This document shows positions 18,703 through 38,484 of a stretch of DNA of 46,131 bases, one piece after another. The DNA is taken from contig NZ_CP084029.1 in assembly GCF_020181615.1 (NCBI RefSeq), positions 2,144,326 through 2,190,456 on the forward strand, given 5' to 3'. The notes beneath the pieces are model-generated. The model was not told the origin of the DNA, did no database searches, and saw only the letters and a program-made list of their open reading frames with translations. How positions within the stretch are numbered: position 1 is the stretch's first letter; every line of letters begins with the position of its first letter. Source of the stretch: [Mycobacterium] crassicus. GTDB lineage: Bacteria; Actinomycetota; Actinomycetes; Mycobacteriales; Mycobacteriaceae. Position numbers and translations under genes: made by a program.

Positions 18703-18734
18703 TCGTACGAGAATCTTGTACCGATATCGTACGA
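18703..18734 (-). promoter_or_regulatory. RelJ operator: three GTAC-centred sites
   Basis: Two identical palindromes TCGTACGA (18703-18710 and 18727-18734) flank a third, imperfect TTGTACCG at about 18716-18723. The GTAC centres are 13 and 11 bp apart, about one helical turn each. YefM antitoxins bind short palindromes with a GTAC core in front of their own gene, so this is the likely autorepression site. Confidence 0.65.
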
Positions 18735-18756
18735 GATCACGGCTAACTGCGGCTAG

Positions 18757-19874
<1,118 letters not shown>

Positions 19875-19875
<1 letters not shown>

Positions 19876-22382
19876 TGCGGATTCCCTACAGCTGGCTGCG
19901 CGAGGTACTGACTGCGGGCGCACCGGGTTTCGACATCACCGCCGACGAGATGGAGCAGGCGCTGCTGCGGGTCGGCCACGAGGTCGAGGACGTGCACACC
20001 CTGGGGCCGGTCACCGGGCCGTTCAAGGTCGGCCGGGTCGTCGAGATCGAGGAACTCACCGAGTTCAAGAAGCCGATCCGGGCCTGCCGCGTCGACGTCG
20101 GTGAAGCCGAGCCGCGTGACATCGTCTGCGGCGCCACCAATTTCGTGGTCGGCGACCTGGTGGCCGTGGCACTGCCCGGCGCGGTGCTGCCCGGTGACTT
20201 CGCCATCGCCACCCGCAAGACCTACGGCCGCACCTCGGACGGGATGATCTGCTCGGCGTCCGAAATACGGCTGAGCACCGACCATTCCGGCATCATGGTG
20301 CTGCCCGAGGGCACGGCCGAGCCGGGCGCGGACGCCGCGGCGGTGCTGGGCCTCGACGACGTGGTGTTCGAGCTGGCCATCACCCCCGACCGGGGCTACT
20401 GCATGTCGGTGCGCGGCCTGGCGCGCGATCTGGCGTGCGCGCTGGACATTGACTTCGCAGACCCTGCCGCGGTGCCGGCGTTGCCCGCCGAGGGCGAGGC
20501 CTGGCCGTTGAGCGTGCAGCCCGACACCGGGGTGCGCCGCTTCGCGCTGCGCAGCGTCACCGGCGTCGACCCCACGGCGGTGTCGCCGTGGTGGCTGCAA
20601 CGCCGCCTGGCGCTGTGCGGCATCCGGGCGATCTCCCCGGCGGTCGACGCCACCAACTACGTCATGGTCGAACTCGGGCACCCGATGCACGCCCACGACC
20701 TGGCCCGCATCACCGGCGGCTTCGACGTCCGCTTCGCCGCGGCCGGCGAGACCGTCACCACGCTCGACGACATCGAACGCAAGCTGGAGCCGGTCGACGT
20801 GCTCATCGTCGACGACGTCGCCACCGCCGCGATCGGCGGCGTAATGGGCTCGGGCAGCACCGAAATGCGCGACGACTCCACCGACGTGCTGCTGGAGGCC
20901 GCGATCTGGGACCCCGCGGCGGTGTCGCGCACCGCGCGCCGGCTGCACCTGCCCAGCGAGGCCGCCCGGCGCTACGAACGCTCTGTGGACCCGGCCATCT
21001 CGGTGGCCGTGCTGGACCGTTGCGCGACGCTGTTGGCCGAGATCGCCGGGGGAGTCATCGGGGCCGGCCTGACCGACTGGCAGGCCGACCCACACGGTGG
21101 CCAAGACGGGACGCGCTGGAGCCAGGCTCCCATCGAGATCGCCGCCGACCTGCCGGACCGCACCGCCGGGGTGAGCTACCCCGATAGCACCACGGTCCGG
21201 CGGCTGAGCCAGATCGGCTGCGACGTGGCGGTCGCGGGCGACACGCTGACCGTCACCCCGCCGAGCTGGCGGCCGGATCTGCGTCAGCCCGCGGACCTGG
21301 TCGAGGAGGTGCTGCGGCTGGAGGGCCTGGAGTCCATTCCGTCGGTGCTGCCCGCGGCACCGGCCGGGCGGGGCCTGACCGACACCCAGCGGCGTCGTCG
21401 CGCCATCGGCAAGTCGCTGGCGCTGGCCGGCTACGTCGAGGTGCTGCCCACGCCGTTTTTGCCCGCCGGGGTGTTCGACACCTGGGGGCTGGCCGACGAC
21501 GACCCCCGCCGCGCCACGGTCTCGGTGCTCAACCCACTGGAGGCCGACCGGCCGCAGCTGGCCAGCACCCTGCTGCCCGGACTGCTCGAAGCATTGGGGC
21601 GCAACGTTTCCCGCGGTATCGGTGACGTCGCACTGTTCGCCATCGCCCAGGTGGTGCAGCAGGGACGGCCTGGTGACGGCCCGACCGACCCGTCGGCCGT
21701 CGCGGTGGACCGACGGCCCACCGACGCGCAGATCGCCGCCATCGACAACGCCCTGCCGCGTCAACCGCAGCACATCGCGGTGGCGCTGAGCGGCCTGGCC
21801 GAACCGCGCGGACCGTGGGGCCCGGGCCGGCCGGTGGAGGCCGCCGACGCCATCGAGGCCGCCCGCACCATCGCCCGCGCCGCCGGTGTCGAGGTGACCC
21901 TGCGGGCCGGGGCGTACCTGCCCTGGCATCCGGGTCGCTGCGCGCAGGTGCTGATCGGTGAGACCGTGATCGGCCACGCCGGGCAACTGCACCCCGCCGT
22001 CATCGAACGCGCCGGGCTGCCCAAGGGCACCTGCGCGGTGGAGTTGAACCTGGACGCCGTCCCCGTCGCACAGACGCTGCCGGCGCCGCGGGTATCACCG
22101 TTCCCGGCGGTGTTCCAGGACCTCGCGTTGGTGGTCGATCAGAAGGTGACCGCCCAGTCGGTGGCCGACGCCGTGCGTGAAGGCGCCGGCGAGCTACTGG
22201 AGGACATCGCCCTGTTCGACGTTTACACCGGCCCGCAGGTCGCCGACGGCCACAAGTCGCTGGCGTTCGCGCTGCGCTTCCGGGCCGTCGACCGCACCCT
22301 GACCGAGGACGAGGCCAGCGCTGCCCGGGATGCCGCCGTCACTCGCGCCGCCGAGGCCGTCGGCGCCGCCCTACGGGGGTAA
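19875..22382 (+). CDS. pheT: Phenylalanyl-tRNA synthetase beta subunit
   Basis: 835 residues. Domains in order: N-terminal [16 protein letters not shown]-like OB fold for tRNA ([20 protein letters not shown]); B3/B4 editing domain; B5 domain ([20 protein letters not shown] region and VGVMGS-like segment); catalytic-like core; C-terminal anticodon-binding FDX-ACB domain ([15 protein letters not shown]). It carries tRNA recognition and Tyr editing for the PheST enzyme. ATG 19875 overlaps the pheS TGA, so the two are translationally coupled. Full length, no defects seen. Confidence 0.95.
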
Positions 22383-22409
22383 CACTTCCCGCGCCGCAGA
22401 GGAGCCACG

Positions 22410-22691
22410 ATGACAGACCGCGGTACCGGTCCGAAAAAGCGCCTTGTGCAATTGCTCTCAGTTCCTGACTGCCCGCATGTCGAGCAGGCTCGGGCGACGC
22501 TGCGACAGGCATTGGCCGACCTGGCGATCGCCGCCGATGTCGAGGAACTCATCGGCGACTATCCGTCACCGACGGTGGTGATCGACGGCCGTGATGTGGT
22601 CACCGGCGCACCGCCGGCACCCGGCGCCTGCTGTCGACTCGACCTCCCCACCGCCGCGCAGATCGCTGAGGCACTCCGCCACGGGGGTTAG
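22410..22691 (+). CDS. Small thioredoxin-like protein, DF family (seleno)protein type
   Basis: 93 residues. It begins with a beta strand and a DCPHVEQARATL turn, where a CPxC-like redox motif is reduced to Cys-Pro-His. It continues with PSPTVVIDGRDVVTGAPP and a CCRLDLPT segment near the C-terminus. These features match the small thioredoxin-fold DF family, also distantly related to alkylmercury lyase domains. Function is not established; redox or metal/thiol handling is plausible given the flavoproteins downstream. ATG 22410 has GAGGAG 7 nt upstream and lies 27 nt after pheT, so it may share the pheST transcript. Confidence 0.7.
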   Translation: MTDRGTGPKKRLVQLLSVPDCPHVEQARATLRQALADLAIAADVEELIGDYPSPTVVIDGRDVVTGAPPAPGACCRLDLPTAAQIAEALRHGG

Positions 22692-22930
22692 GCCGTCGGA
22701 TTCCCGCCGGTAATACCACCAACGGTCGACCGGGCTATCGGGAATCGGCAAATCCACCCTCCCGCTCTGCGGAACAGTTGAGGAAATGCGCAAGGCGGGT
22801 TCAGGCCCGCAATTAAGTAGCCCCCGTCGAATCCGGCAGATATTGCAGTGGCGCGCTACCGAACTGGTCGCAGCGAATGCGAGCGACGATTCTCACTGGT
22901 TCAACTCGCAGCCGGTGAACGGAGCTGATC
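22692..22930. other. Gene-free gap before the secreted protein gene
   Basis: 239 bp. It holds a GCGGG-TTCAGG-CCCGC hairpin at about 22796-22811 followed by an AT-rich AATTAAG, which may end the pheST transcript weakly. No small frame with a ribosome binding site was found. Confidence 0.35.
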
Positions 22931-23599
22931 ATGCAACTGACAATTCGTCCCATGGTGCCCCTCGGTGTCGCCGTGATCGGCGCCGGCCTGATTCAGGTCA
23001 CACCCCTGGCCGCACCCACTGCCGGCAATCGCGGGGTCGAACTCGCTGCGGCCGTGGACAGCATCGACTTGGTCAGCCCGGTCGATGCGTTGGTCACCGG
23101 TGCGTGGACGGCAGGAGTCGGAGTGTCCACCGACGCTCTCGGCTCCGAGCTGCCGAACCCCGCCGACATGGACCTGCCTACGTACCTGGACCCGCAATTT
23201 TGGCAGGCTGTATGGGGCGAGCTGACAACCGGCGACGTCGTCGGCGTGTGGTACATGCTGATCAATGCCGGAGCGGAAATTCCCTTGATCGGCCCCATTT
23301 TCTCGTTCCTAGGGATTGCCTCATTCCTCTTGCCATTCTTGTTGGCTCCCTTCTTGCCGCACAGTGCGGAGTTTTCTGGCCTCGAGGCAAATCCTGCCGC
23401 TGCTGACGGAGTGGGAGTTCTGGGAGACAGTGCAGCCCATGACGTGGATACCGGTGCCGTGATGTCGATCCTGGACCCCGGCGCGACCGGCGACCTGGGC
23501 ACCGCATTCGACCCTGCCGGAGTTGCGGGCATCGCCACATTGCCCGACACCAGCCCGATCCCGGACCTCGACGGGGTTCTGACGAGTCTGGTGCCCTGA
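22931..23599 (+). CDS. Secreted or membrane-anchored mycobacterial protein, unknown
   Basis: 222 residues. The start RPMVPLGVAVIGAGLIQVTP is a signal sequence of a style common to mycobacterial exported proteins (basic Arg, then a Gly/Ala/Val-rich core and TP). A second long hydrophobic stretch, IPLIGPIFSFLGIASFLLPF, at residues ~117-140 could span the membrane or form a hairpin. The C-terminal part is acidic, with the pattern ILDPGATGDLGTAFDPAG. GGAG lies 6 nt before the ATG. It converges with the flavoprotein gene (14 nt between stops). No known domain recognised. Confidence 0.7.
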   Translation: MQLTIRPMVPLGVAVIGAGLIQVTPLAAPTAGNRGVELAAAVDSIDLVSPVDALVTGAWTAGVGVSTDALGSELPNPADMDLPTYLDPQFWQAVWGELTTGDVVGVWYMLINAGAEIPLIGPIFSFLGIASFLLPFLLAPFLPHSAEFSGLEANPAAADGVGVLGDSAAHDVDTGAVMSILDPGATGDLGTAFDPAGVAGIATLPDTSPIPDLDGVLTSLVP

Positions 23600-23612
23600 T
23601 GCCGAGCGGCAA

Positions 23613-24812
23613 CTACCGCAGGACTGGGCGTTCGGTCTCCCAGAGCGCACGCCACTGGTGTTCCTCGTCGCTCTTCTGCCGGTTGAGTTCCGCCGTTGGG
23701 CTGCTGAGGTGAATCTCCGGAGGCTCCGCGAAGAAGTCGCCCGCTCCCCGCGATGACGCGCCGGCCCCGGTATCCAAGTAGCAGTAGCCCTGCCCGGACA
23801 GTTCCTCGGTGCGGTCGACGATCCCGAGGTAGTGCAGCGCACTGCGGGCCGCCGACACCGCGCCGTTGCGGGCGAAGGCCGCCGCCTTGGGCAACGATCG
23901 ACCCCAGGGGGTGGTGACGGTCGTGGTGTCGCCGATCGCATAGATGCCCGGGTGGCGGGTCGCCATGGTGGCTGTATCGACGCTGATCCAGTCCTCGTCA
24001 CCGATCGTGACTGCCGGGCGGTGCGGCGGGATGAACATCAACAAGTCGAAGCCGGCCTCCGCGCCGTTGTCGAATGTGACGACCCGGCGTGCGGCGTCAA
24101 CGGCGACGACCTGATGTTCGGCGTGGAAAGAGATGCCCCGCTGCCGCAGGAACTCGACGAGTTCGACCCCGGCGTAGGGGCCGGCGGACGGCATGGGTTG
24201 CACTTCGGGCGTGTAGGCGGTGATCTCGGTGGCTGCCCGTGCGCCCGTTGCCTCCAGCAGGTCGGCGGCCAGCATCGCGCCCTCGTAAGGAGCCACCGGG
24301 CAGCGATAGACCGGTGAGGTCACCAGGAACATCAGTCGCCCGCCGGTGAACCCGCTCAGGGCACGATGCGCCTCAGCTGCGGCATCGTGGTCGTAGTAGT
24401 GAACCGCCACCCCTTTGGCCACCGCATCGGCCAGCCCGGGCACCCGATCTACGGCGTTGCGTGCACCGGTGGCCAGGATCAGGGCGTCGAACTCCAGCGT
24501 GGTGTCGTCATCGAGAGTGACCTGTTGCCGCTGCGGGTCGATCGAGCTGACTCGGCCGGTGACCCGGTTGACTCGGTTCAGCGCGGCCTCGGTGGGCCGG
24601 ATCGGCACGCTGTCCGGTGCTCGCCAGCCTCGCATGACCCACGGCAGGGTGAATCCGAGGAAGTGGGAGAAGTCCTCGTCGACGATGGTGATGTCGATCT
24701 TGTCGAGTATTGCTGCTGCCGAGTCGAATTCGGCGATCTCCTTGATGACGCTCAGGCCGCCGACGCCGGCGCCGAGGATGAGCAGTTTCTTTGCGGCGGG
24801 GGCCTGTGACAT
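23613..24812 (-). CDS. FAD-dependent oxidoreductase, sulfide:quinone reductase-like
   Basis: 399 residues. It has an N-terminal dinucleotide fold GAGVGGLSVIKEI, the SQR/flavocytochrome-c-like segment SPVYRCPVAPYEGAMLAADLLE and the FAD-contacting YAIGDTTTVTTPWGRSLPKAA. Only two cysteines occur: one in YRCPVAPYE and one in GYCYLDTGAG. That fits the two redox cysteines that oxidise sulfide in SQR enzymes, which pass electrons to menaquinone at the membrane. Substrate assignment is inference. Start ATG 24812 has AAGGA 7 nt upstream; an upstream in-frame start at 24860 is not supported. It is divergent from the DUF2892 gene across a CsoR-like operator. Confidence 0.82.
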   Translation of the reverse strand: MSQAPAAKKLLILGAGVGGLSVIKEIAEFDSAAAILDKIDITIVDEDFSHFLGFTLPWVMRGWRAPDSVPIRPTEAALNRVNRVTGRVSSIDPQRQQVTLDDDTTLEFDALILATGARNAVDRVPGLADAVAKGVAVHYYDHDAAAEAHRALSGFTGGRLMFLVTSPVYRCPVAPYEGAMLAADLLEATGARAATEITAYTPEVQPMPSAGPYAGVELVEFLRQRGISFHAEHQVVAVDAARRVVTFDNGAEAGFDLLMFIPPHRPAVTIGDEDWISVDTATMATRHPGIYAIGDTTTVTTPWGRSLPKAAAFARNGAVSAARSALHYLGIVDRTEELSGQGYCYLDTGAGASSRGAGDFFAEPPEIHLSSPTAELNRQKSDEEHQWRALWETERPVLR

Positions 24813-24885
24813 GGGTGGTTCCTTCGATGGGTGGTGCCGTGGGCGAGGGGTCTGGTTCAACTGCGTTCCCTCGACGAATCCGACA

Positions 24886-24922
24886 ATACCTACCGGGGTA
24901 TATTAGATACCCTAGTGAGTAT
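24886..24922. promoter_or_regulatory. CsoR/CstR-like operator pair
   Basis: ATACC-TACCGG-GGTAT (24886-24901) is an inverted repeat with a G/C core flanked by ATAC/GTAT. A second, weaker ATAC-8 nt-GTAT follows at 24907-24922. CsoR-family repressors (copper CsoR, persulfide CstR) bind sites of this general form. The position between an SQR-like gene and a DUF2892 gene fits the persulfide-sensing type. No csoR-like gene is in the window. Confidence 0.5.
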
Positions 24923-24988
24923 ACGCGGGTGCGGTCCAGTCCTGCCGGACGGGAAGGGCAGGCCGACCCACACTCGAAGAGAACGTTG

Positions 24989-25282
24989 ATGCGACGCGAC
25001 CAACCTGCCGCCGGAACTGAACGGGCGACTTTCAAGCCGCCGCGTCCACCGGGGTGGCCCTTGGAGCGTGTTCTACATCTGATGGCTGGGACGGTGGTGC
25101 TGACAAGCGCGACGCTGGCGTATCTCTTTGGCCCCCTGTGGCTCCTGCTCACCGGGTTTGTGGGGCTCAGCCTGCTGCTTGATGCCTTCGCGGGCTGGTG
25201 TCCGGCGAGCCTGGTGCTGTACCGCCTTGGCGTACGCACCTCCGCGGAATGCGGGATCCACCGCGACATCCGCACCCCATAG
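24989..25282 (+). CDS. DUF2892 (YgaP-type) small inner-membrane protein
   Basis: 97 residues. After a basic N-terminus there are two close hydrophobic segments (VLHLMAGTVVLTSATLAYLF and PLWLLLTGFVGLSLLLDAF) ending in GWCPASLVLYRLG. This is the DUF2892 pattern in which a Cys-Pro follows the hairpin, as in the membrane part of YgaP rhodanese. These proteins often sit with sulfur-transfer enzymes. ATG 24989 has a weak GAAGAG upstream; a longer frame from 24791 runs over the operator and is not favoured. Role unknown; sulfide or persulfide handling is likely from context. Confidence 0.75.
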   Translation: MRRDQPAAGTERATFKPPRPPGWPLERVLHLMAGTVVLTSATLAYLFGPLWLLLTGFVGLSLLLDAFAGWCPASLVLYRLGVRTSAECGIHRDIRTP

Positions 25283-25417
25283 CGGCCGGCCCTCGGGGAT
25301 CACGCACGCTCGCGGCCTGTTGCGAAGCCCGGGTCCGGGTGCATGCTGGGTGACACGGCTGCCGTCGAGCAGCTTTCGCCTCGTTCTGGACAAGGAACTT
25401 CGAGAGGACTCCCGCCG

Positions 25418-29218
<3,801 letters not shown>

Positions 29219-29222
<4 letters not shown>

Positions 29223-30099
29223 CCGGCACCGAAGAACTGACCACCACCGTCAAGGCTCAGGTGCTGGCCGAAGCTCTGCCGTGGCTCAAGCAGTTGCACG
29301 GCAAGATCGTCGTCGTCAAATACGGCGGCAACGCCATGACCGACGACACCCTCAAGCACGCGTTCGCCGCCGACATGGCCTTCCTGCGCAACTGCGGTAT
29401 CCACCCGGTGGTGGTGCATGGCGGCGGCCCGCAGATCAGCGCCATGCTCAAGAAACTCGGCATCGAAGGTGACTTCAAGGGCGGCTTCCGGGTCACCACA
29501 CCGGAAGTGCTCGACGTGGCACGCATGGTGCTGTTCGGCCAGGTGGGCCGGGAGCTGGTCAACCTGATCAACGCCCACGGGCCTTACGCCGTCGGTATCA
29601 CCGGTGAGGACGCGGCACTGTTCACCGCGGTCCGCCGCAGCGTCAACGTCGACGGGGTTGCCACCGACATCGGCCTGGTCGGCGACGTCGACCGGGTCAA
29701 CGCCGCCGCGGTGCTGGATCTGATTGCCGCGGGCCGGATTCCGGTGGTATCCACGCTGGCCCCCGACCCGGACGGCGTGGTGCACAACATCAACGCCGAC
29801 ACCGCCGCGGCCGCCCTGGCCGAAGCCCTGCAAGCCGAGAAACTGCTGATGCTCACCGACATCGACGGCCTCTACACCGACTGGCCCGACCGCGAATCGC
29901 TGGTCAGCGAGATCGACACCGCGACACTGGCCCAACTGCTGCCGAAGCTGGAATCGGGCATGATCCCCAAAGTCGAAGCCTGCCTGCGCGCTGTTCGGGG
30001 TGGGGTGCCCAGCGCCCACATCATCGACGGCCGGGTCGAACATTGCGTGCTCGTCGAGTTGTTCACCGACGCCGGCACCGGAACGAAGGTGGTGAACGC

Positions 30100-30103
<4 letters not shown>
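29219..30103 (+). CDS. argB: N-acetylglutamate kinase
   Basis: 294 residues of the amino-acid kinase family. KYGGNAMTD phosphate loop, [15 protein letters not shown], and [14 protein letters not shown]. It phosphorylates N-acetylglutamate, step 2. The N-terminal helix preceding the kinase core is typical of hexameric, arginine-inhibited enzymes, suggesting feedback control here. ATG 29219 overlaps the argJ stop (ATGA). Confidence 0.95.
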
Positions 30104-32683
<2,580 letters not shown>

Positions 32684-32723
32684 CACCCAAAAGCACACAG
32701 CAACACGAAACAAGGAGAACTCG

Positions 32724-35805
<3,082 letters not shown>

Positions 35806-35869
35806 GTTGTCCTCCATTCATGCAGGTGACGCGCACACGGATAGCCCGGTTCGGCACGCTTTAATCCTG

Positions 35870-35885
35870 GCGCTAGCGTTAGCGC
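35870..35885. promoter_or_regulatory. 16-bp inverted repeat between MPT63-like and M15 genes
   Basis: GCGCTA-GCGT-TAGCGC, a perfect 6-bp inverted repeat. It lies 65 nt upstream of the MPT63-like start and at the edge of the M15 frame, where divergent promoters are expected. Operator role is inference. Confidence 0.4.
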
Positions 35886-35951
35886 ATCAACGGCTGGAGA
35901 ACCAACCCGAGGACATGGCGCCTGCTGCTGGCGATCGCCGTCTGCGGGCTG

Positions 35952-36578
35952 TTGCCGCAGTGCACGGGCGCGCCGCCACCCGTCGAGGTACCCGCACCGG
36001 CACCGTCCACCCGAGAGCGGCCCGCACCGGCCACCATCGCGGCTGTCACGGCCGCCGAACTCGGTGCGACCTGGCGTCCCGGCTGCCCGGTCACCCCGAG
36101 CCAATTACGCCGGGTCACGCTGACCCATCTCGGTTTCGATGCCCGCCCGCACCGCGGCGAGCTGATCGTGCATCAGGATCTGGTTGAGCCGGTCGTCGCC
36201 ATATTCGAACGCCTGTACTGGCTGGAGTTCCCGATCGAGAAGATGCGCCCGGTGGCGCACTATTCGAAAGCCGATGACCAGCTGTCGATGCAGGACAACA
36301 ACACCTCGGCGTTCAACTGCCGCCGCATCGCGGGCTCCGGCAACTGGGCGCAACACGCCTACGGCCGGGCCATAGACGTCAACCCCCTGCTGAACCCGAT
36401 GGTCGACCACGGCAAGTTCGAACCGAAGAACGCCAAGGTCTATCTGGACCGCCGCCGGATCGAACCGGGGCTGCTGCACCCCGGCGACCCGGCGGTGCGC
36501 GTGTTCACCGACGCCGGCTGGCGCTGGGGCGGCAACTGGAAATCACCGGTGGACTACCAGCACTTCGAGCGGCGCTGA
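35952..36578 (+). CDS. M15-family D-Ala-D-Ala carboxypeptidase (VanY-like), probably lipoprotein
   Basis: At least 208 residues from TTG 35952. The zinc-peptidase core is clear: HAYGRAIDVNPL (His and Asp ligands) and VDYQHFERR (third His). It should trim D-Ala from peptidoglycan stem peptides outside the membrane. The same frame stays open upstream to 35883 and there encodes a hydrophobic TWRLLLAIAVCGLLPQCTG, a lipoprotein signal with Cys in the lipobox. The TTG lies inside that signal, so the true start must be upstream, yet no ATG, GTG or TTG occurs there. ATC 35886 or a CTG (35922-35930) are the only options, unless there is a frameshift. Its stop faces the ABC-F stop 13 nt away. Confidence 0.8.
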   Translation: MPQCTGAPPPVEVPAPAPSTRERPAPATIAAVTAAELGATWRPGCPVTPSQLRRVTLTHLGFDARPHRGELIVHQDLVEPVVAIFERLYWLEFPIEKMRPVAHYSKADDQLSMQDNNTSAFNCRRIAGSGNWAQHAYGRAIDVNPLLNPMVDHGKFEPKNAKVYLDRRRIEPGLLHPGDPAVRVFTDAGWRWGGNWKSPVDYQHFERR

Positions 36579-36591
36579 CGCGCTACGCGGG

Positions 36592-38370
36592 TTATTCGAC
36601 CAGCTCCGACAGCTCCAGCCAGCGGCTCTCCTGCTCGGCCACCTCGTCCTCCAGCGCCCGCAATTCCCGGGTGAGCGCCCCCAGGCCCACATGATCGGCC
36701 TGGTCAAAGGCGGCGAGCTGGTGATGCTTGGCCTCGATCTGTTCGGCCAGCCGGGCCAGCCGGCGATCCACCGCGGCCAGATCCTTCTGCGCGGCACGCA
36801 ACTCGGCCCCCGACAGCGCCCCCGCCCCGGCGACCTCGGCCGCGGGACGCGACACCGGGGCACGGCGTGCGTCGGCGGCCCGCTGCAGGTATTCGTCGAC
36901 ACCGCCCGGCAGATGCCGCAACCGGCCGTCCAGGATCGCGTACTGCTGATCGGTCACCCGCTCCAGCAGGTACCGGTCGTGGGAGACGACGATCAGCGTG
37001 CCCGGCCAGGAGTCCAGCAGGTCTTCGGTGGCGGTCAGCATGTCGGTGTCGACGTCGTTGGTGGGCTCGTCGAGCACCAGCACATTGGGCTCGGCCAGCA
37101 GTATCAGCATCAGCTGCAGGCGTCGCCGTTGCCCGCCGGAGAGCTCACCCACCCGTGCCGACAGCTGCGCGCTGCCGAACCCGAGCCGCTCCAGCAGTTG
37201 CGCCGGCGTCATCTCGCGGCCGTCGACCTGATAGTCGTTACGCAGCCGGCCCAGCACATCGGCCACCCGGTCCTCGGCCAGCGACGCCAGCTCCCCGGAT
37301 TGCTGGTCCAGCATTCCCAGGCGAACGGTCTTGCCGCGCTTGACCCGTCCGCTGTCGGGCGTCACCGTGCCGGTGATAAGCCCCAGCAGGGTGGACTTCC
37401 CGGCGCCGTTGGCACCCACGATCCCGGTGCGCTCACCGGGGCCGATCCGCCACTCGATGTCGCGCAGCACCGGCTTGCCGTCGAACGAGACCGAGACGTC
37501 GAGCAGGTCGATGACATCCTTGCCCAGCCGCGCGGTCGCCAGCTTCATCAGCTCGACCTCATTGCGCAGCGGGGGGACGTCGGCGATCAGCGCGTTGGCC
37601 GCCTCGATGCGGAACTTCGGCTTGGAGGTGCGGGCCGGCGCACCACGGCGCAGCCAGGCGAGCTCCTTGCGTAACACGTTCTGCCGCTTGGCCTCACTGG
37701 CCGCCGCCATCCGGTCGCGCTCCACCCGCTGCAGAACGTAGGCCGCGTAACCGCCCTGAAACGGCTCCACGATCCGGTCGTGCACCTCCCAGGTGGTGGT
37801 GGCCACCTCGTCGAGGAACCAGCGGTCGTGGGTGACCACCAGCAGACCGCCGGTGTTGCGGGCCCAGCGTTGCTGAAGGTGCTGGGCCAGCCAGGTGATG
37901 CCTTCCACATCGAGGTGGTTGGTGGGCTCGTCGAGCCCGATCACGTCCCATTCGTCGATCAGCAGTGCGGCCAGCTGAACTCGACGGCGCTGCCCGCCGG
38001 ACAGCTCCGAGATCACCGCATCCCAGGCGATATCGGATACCAGCCCGTCGACCACATCACGAATCCGTGGGCTGGACGCCCACTCGTGGTCGGCCTGATC
38101 ACCGACCAGGGCCGTCCCCACGGTGCTGTCGGGATCGAGGGTGTCGGACTGGTCCAGCAACCCCACCCGCAGACCGCTGCGGCGGGTGACCCGGCCGGCA
38201 TCCGGCGCCGTCGCACCGGTCAGCAGCCTCAACAGACTGGATTTGCCGTCGCCGTTGCGGCCCACGATGCCGATCCGGGCGCCGTCATTGACTCCGAGGG
38301 TCACTGAGTCGAGGACCACACCCGTGGCATATCGCAGGTGAAGTGCCTCAGCTCCGAGCAGGTGTGCCAC
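36592..38370 (-). CDS. ABC-F ATPase (Uup-like; Rv1667c/Rv1668c counterpart)
   Basis: About 592 residues with two ABC domains and no membrane part. Walker A GRNGDGKSSLLRL and GANGAGKSTLLGL; signatures LSGGQRRRVQLA and LSGGQRRRLQLM; Walker B LDEPTNHLDV and LDEPTNDVDT. A C-terminal coiled coil (AAVDRRLARLAEQIEAKHH) resembles Uup. ABC-F proteins act on ribosomes, in some cases rescuing them from macrolides or similar drugs; whether this one does is open. In M. tuberculosis the gene appears as two adjacent frames; here it is whole. GTG 38370 was chosen as the first start giving AHLLGAEALHLRYA; no clear ribosome binding site. Confidence 0.88.
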   Translation of the reverse strand: MAHLLGAEALHLRYATGVVLDSVTLGVNDGARIGIVGRNGDGKSSLLRLLTGATAPDAGRVTRRSGLRVGLLDQSDTLDPDSTVGTALVGDQADHEWASSPRIRDVVDGLVSDIAWDAVISELSGGQRRRVQLAALLIDEWDVIGLDEPTNHLDVEGITWLAQHLQQRWARNTGGLLVVTHDRWFLDEVATTTWEVHDRIVEPFQGGYAAYVLQRVERDRMAAASEAKRQNVLRKELAWLRRGAPARTSKPKFRIEAANALIADVPPLRNEVELMKLATARLGKDVIDLLDVSVSFDGKPVLRDIEWRIGPGERTGIVGANGAGKSTLLGLITGTVTPDSGRVKRGKTVRLGMLDQQSGELASLAEDRVADVLGRLRNDYQVDGREMTPAQLLERLGFGSAQLSARVGELSGGQRRRLQLMLILLAEPNVLVLDEPTNDVDTDMLTATEDLLDSWPGTLIVVSHDRYLLERVTDQQYAILDGRLRHLPGGVDEYLQRAADARRAPVSRPAAEVAGAGALSGAELRAAQKDLAAVDRRLARLAEQIEAKHHQLAAFDQADHVGLGALTRELRALEDEVAEQESRWLELSELVE

Positions 38371-38484
38371 TGCTGGAACGCTACTGCCTGCCCGGCGGGG
38401 GCGGCTGAACGAGGGAGGCAGATCGTGCTGATATGCCAGAATATGCACGTCATGGACGATCATGCGCGAGTAGGGGAGCAGCGG
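38371..38484. promoter_or_regulatory. Divergent promoter region, ABC-F / lipase-synthetase
   Basis: 114 bp between two divergent starts. It carries AT-rich -10 candidates around 38432-38446 (ATATGCCAGAATATG) and, for the plus gene, GGGGAG 7 nt before GTG 38485. No operator-like repeat was seen. Confidence 0.35.

Noticed and set aside
22786..23406. Plus-strand 206-codon frame over the secreted protein gene
   Set aside because: Rich in Arg/His/Cys with no domain; the frame beginning at 22931 has a signal peptide and ribosome binding site.
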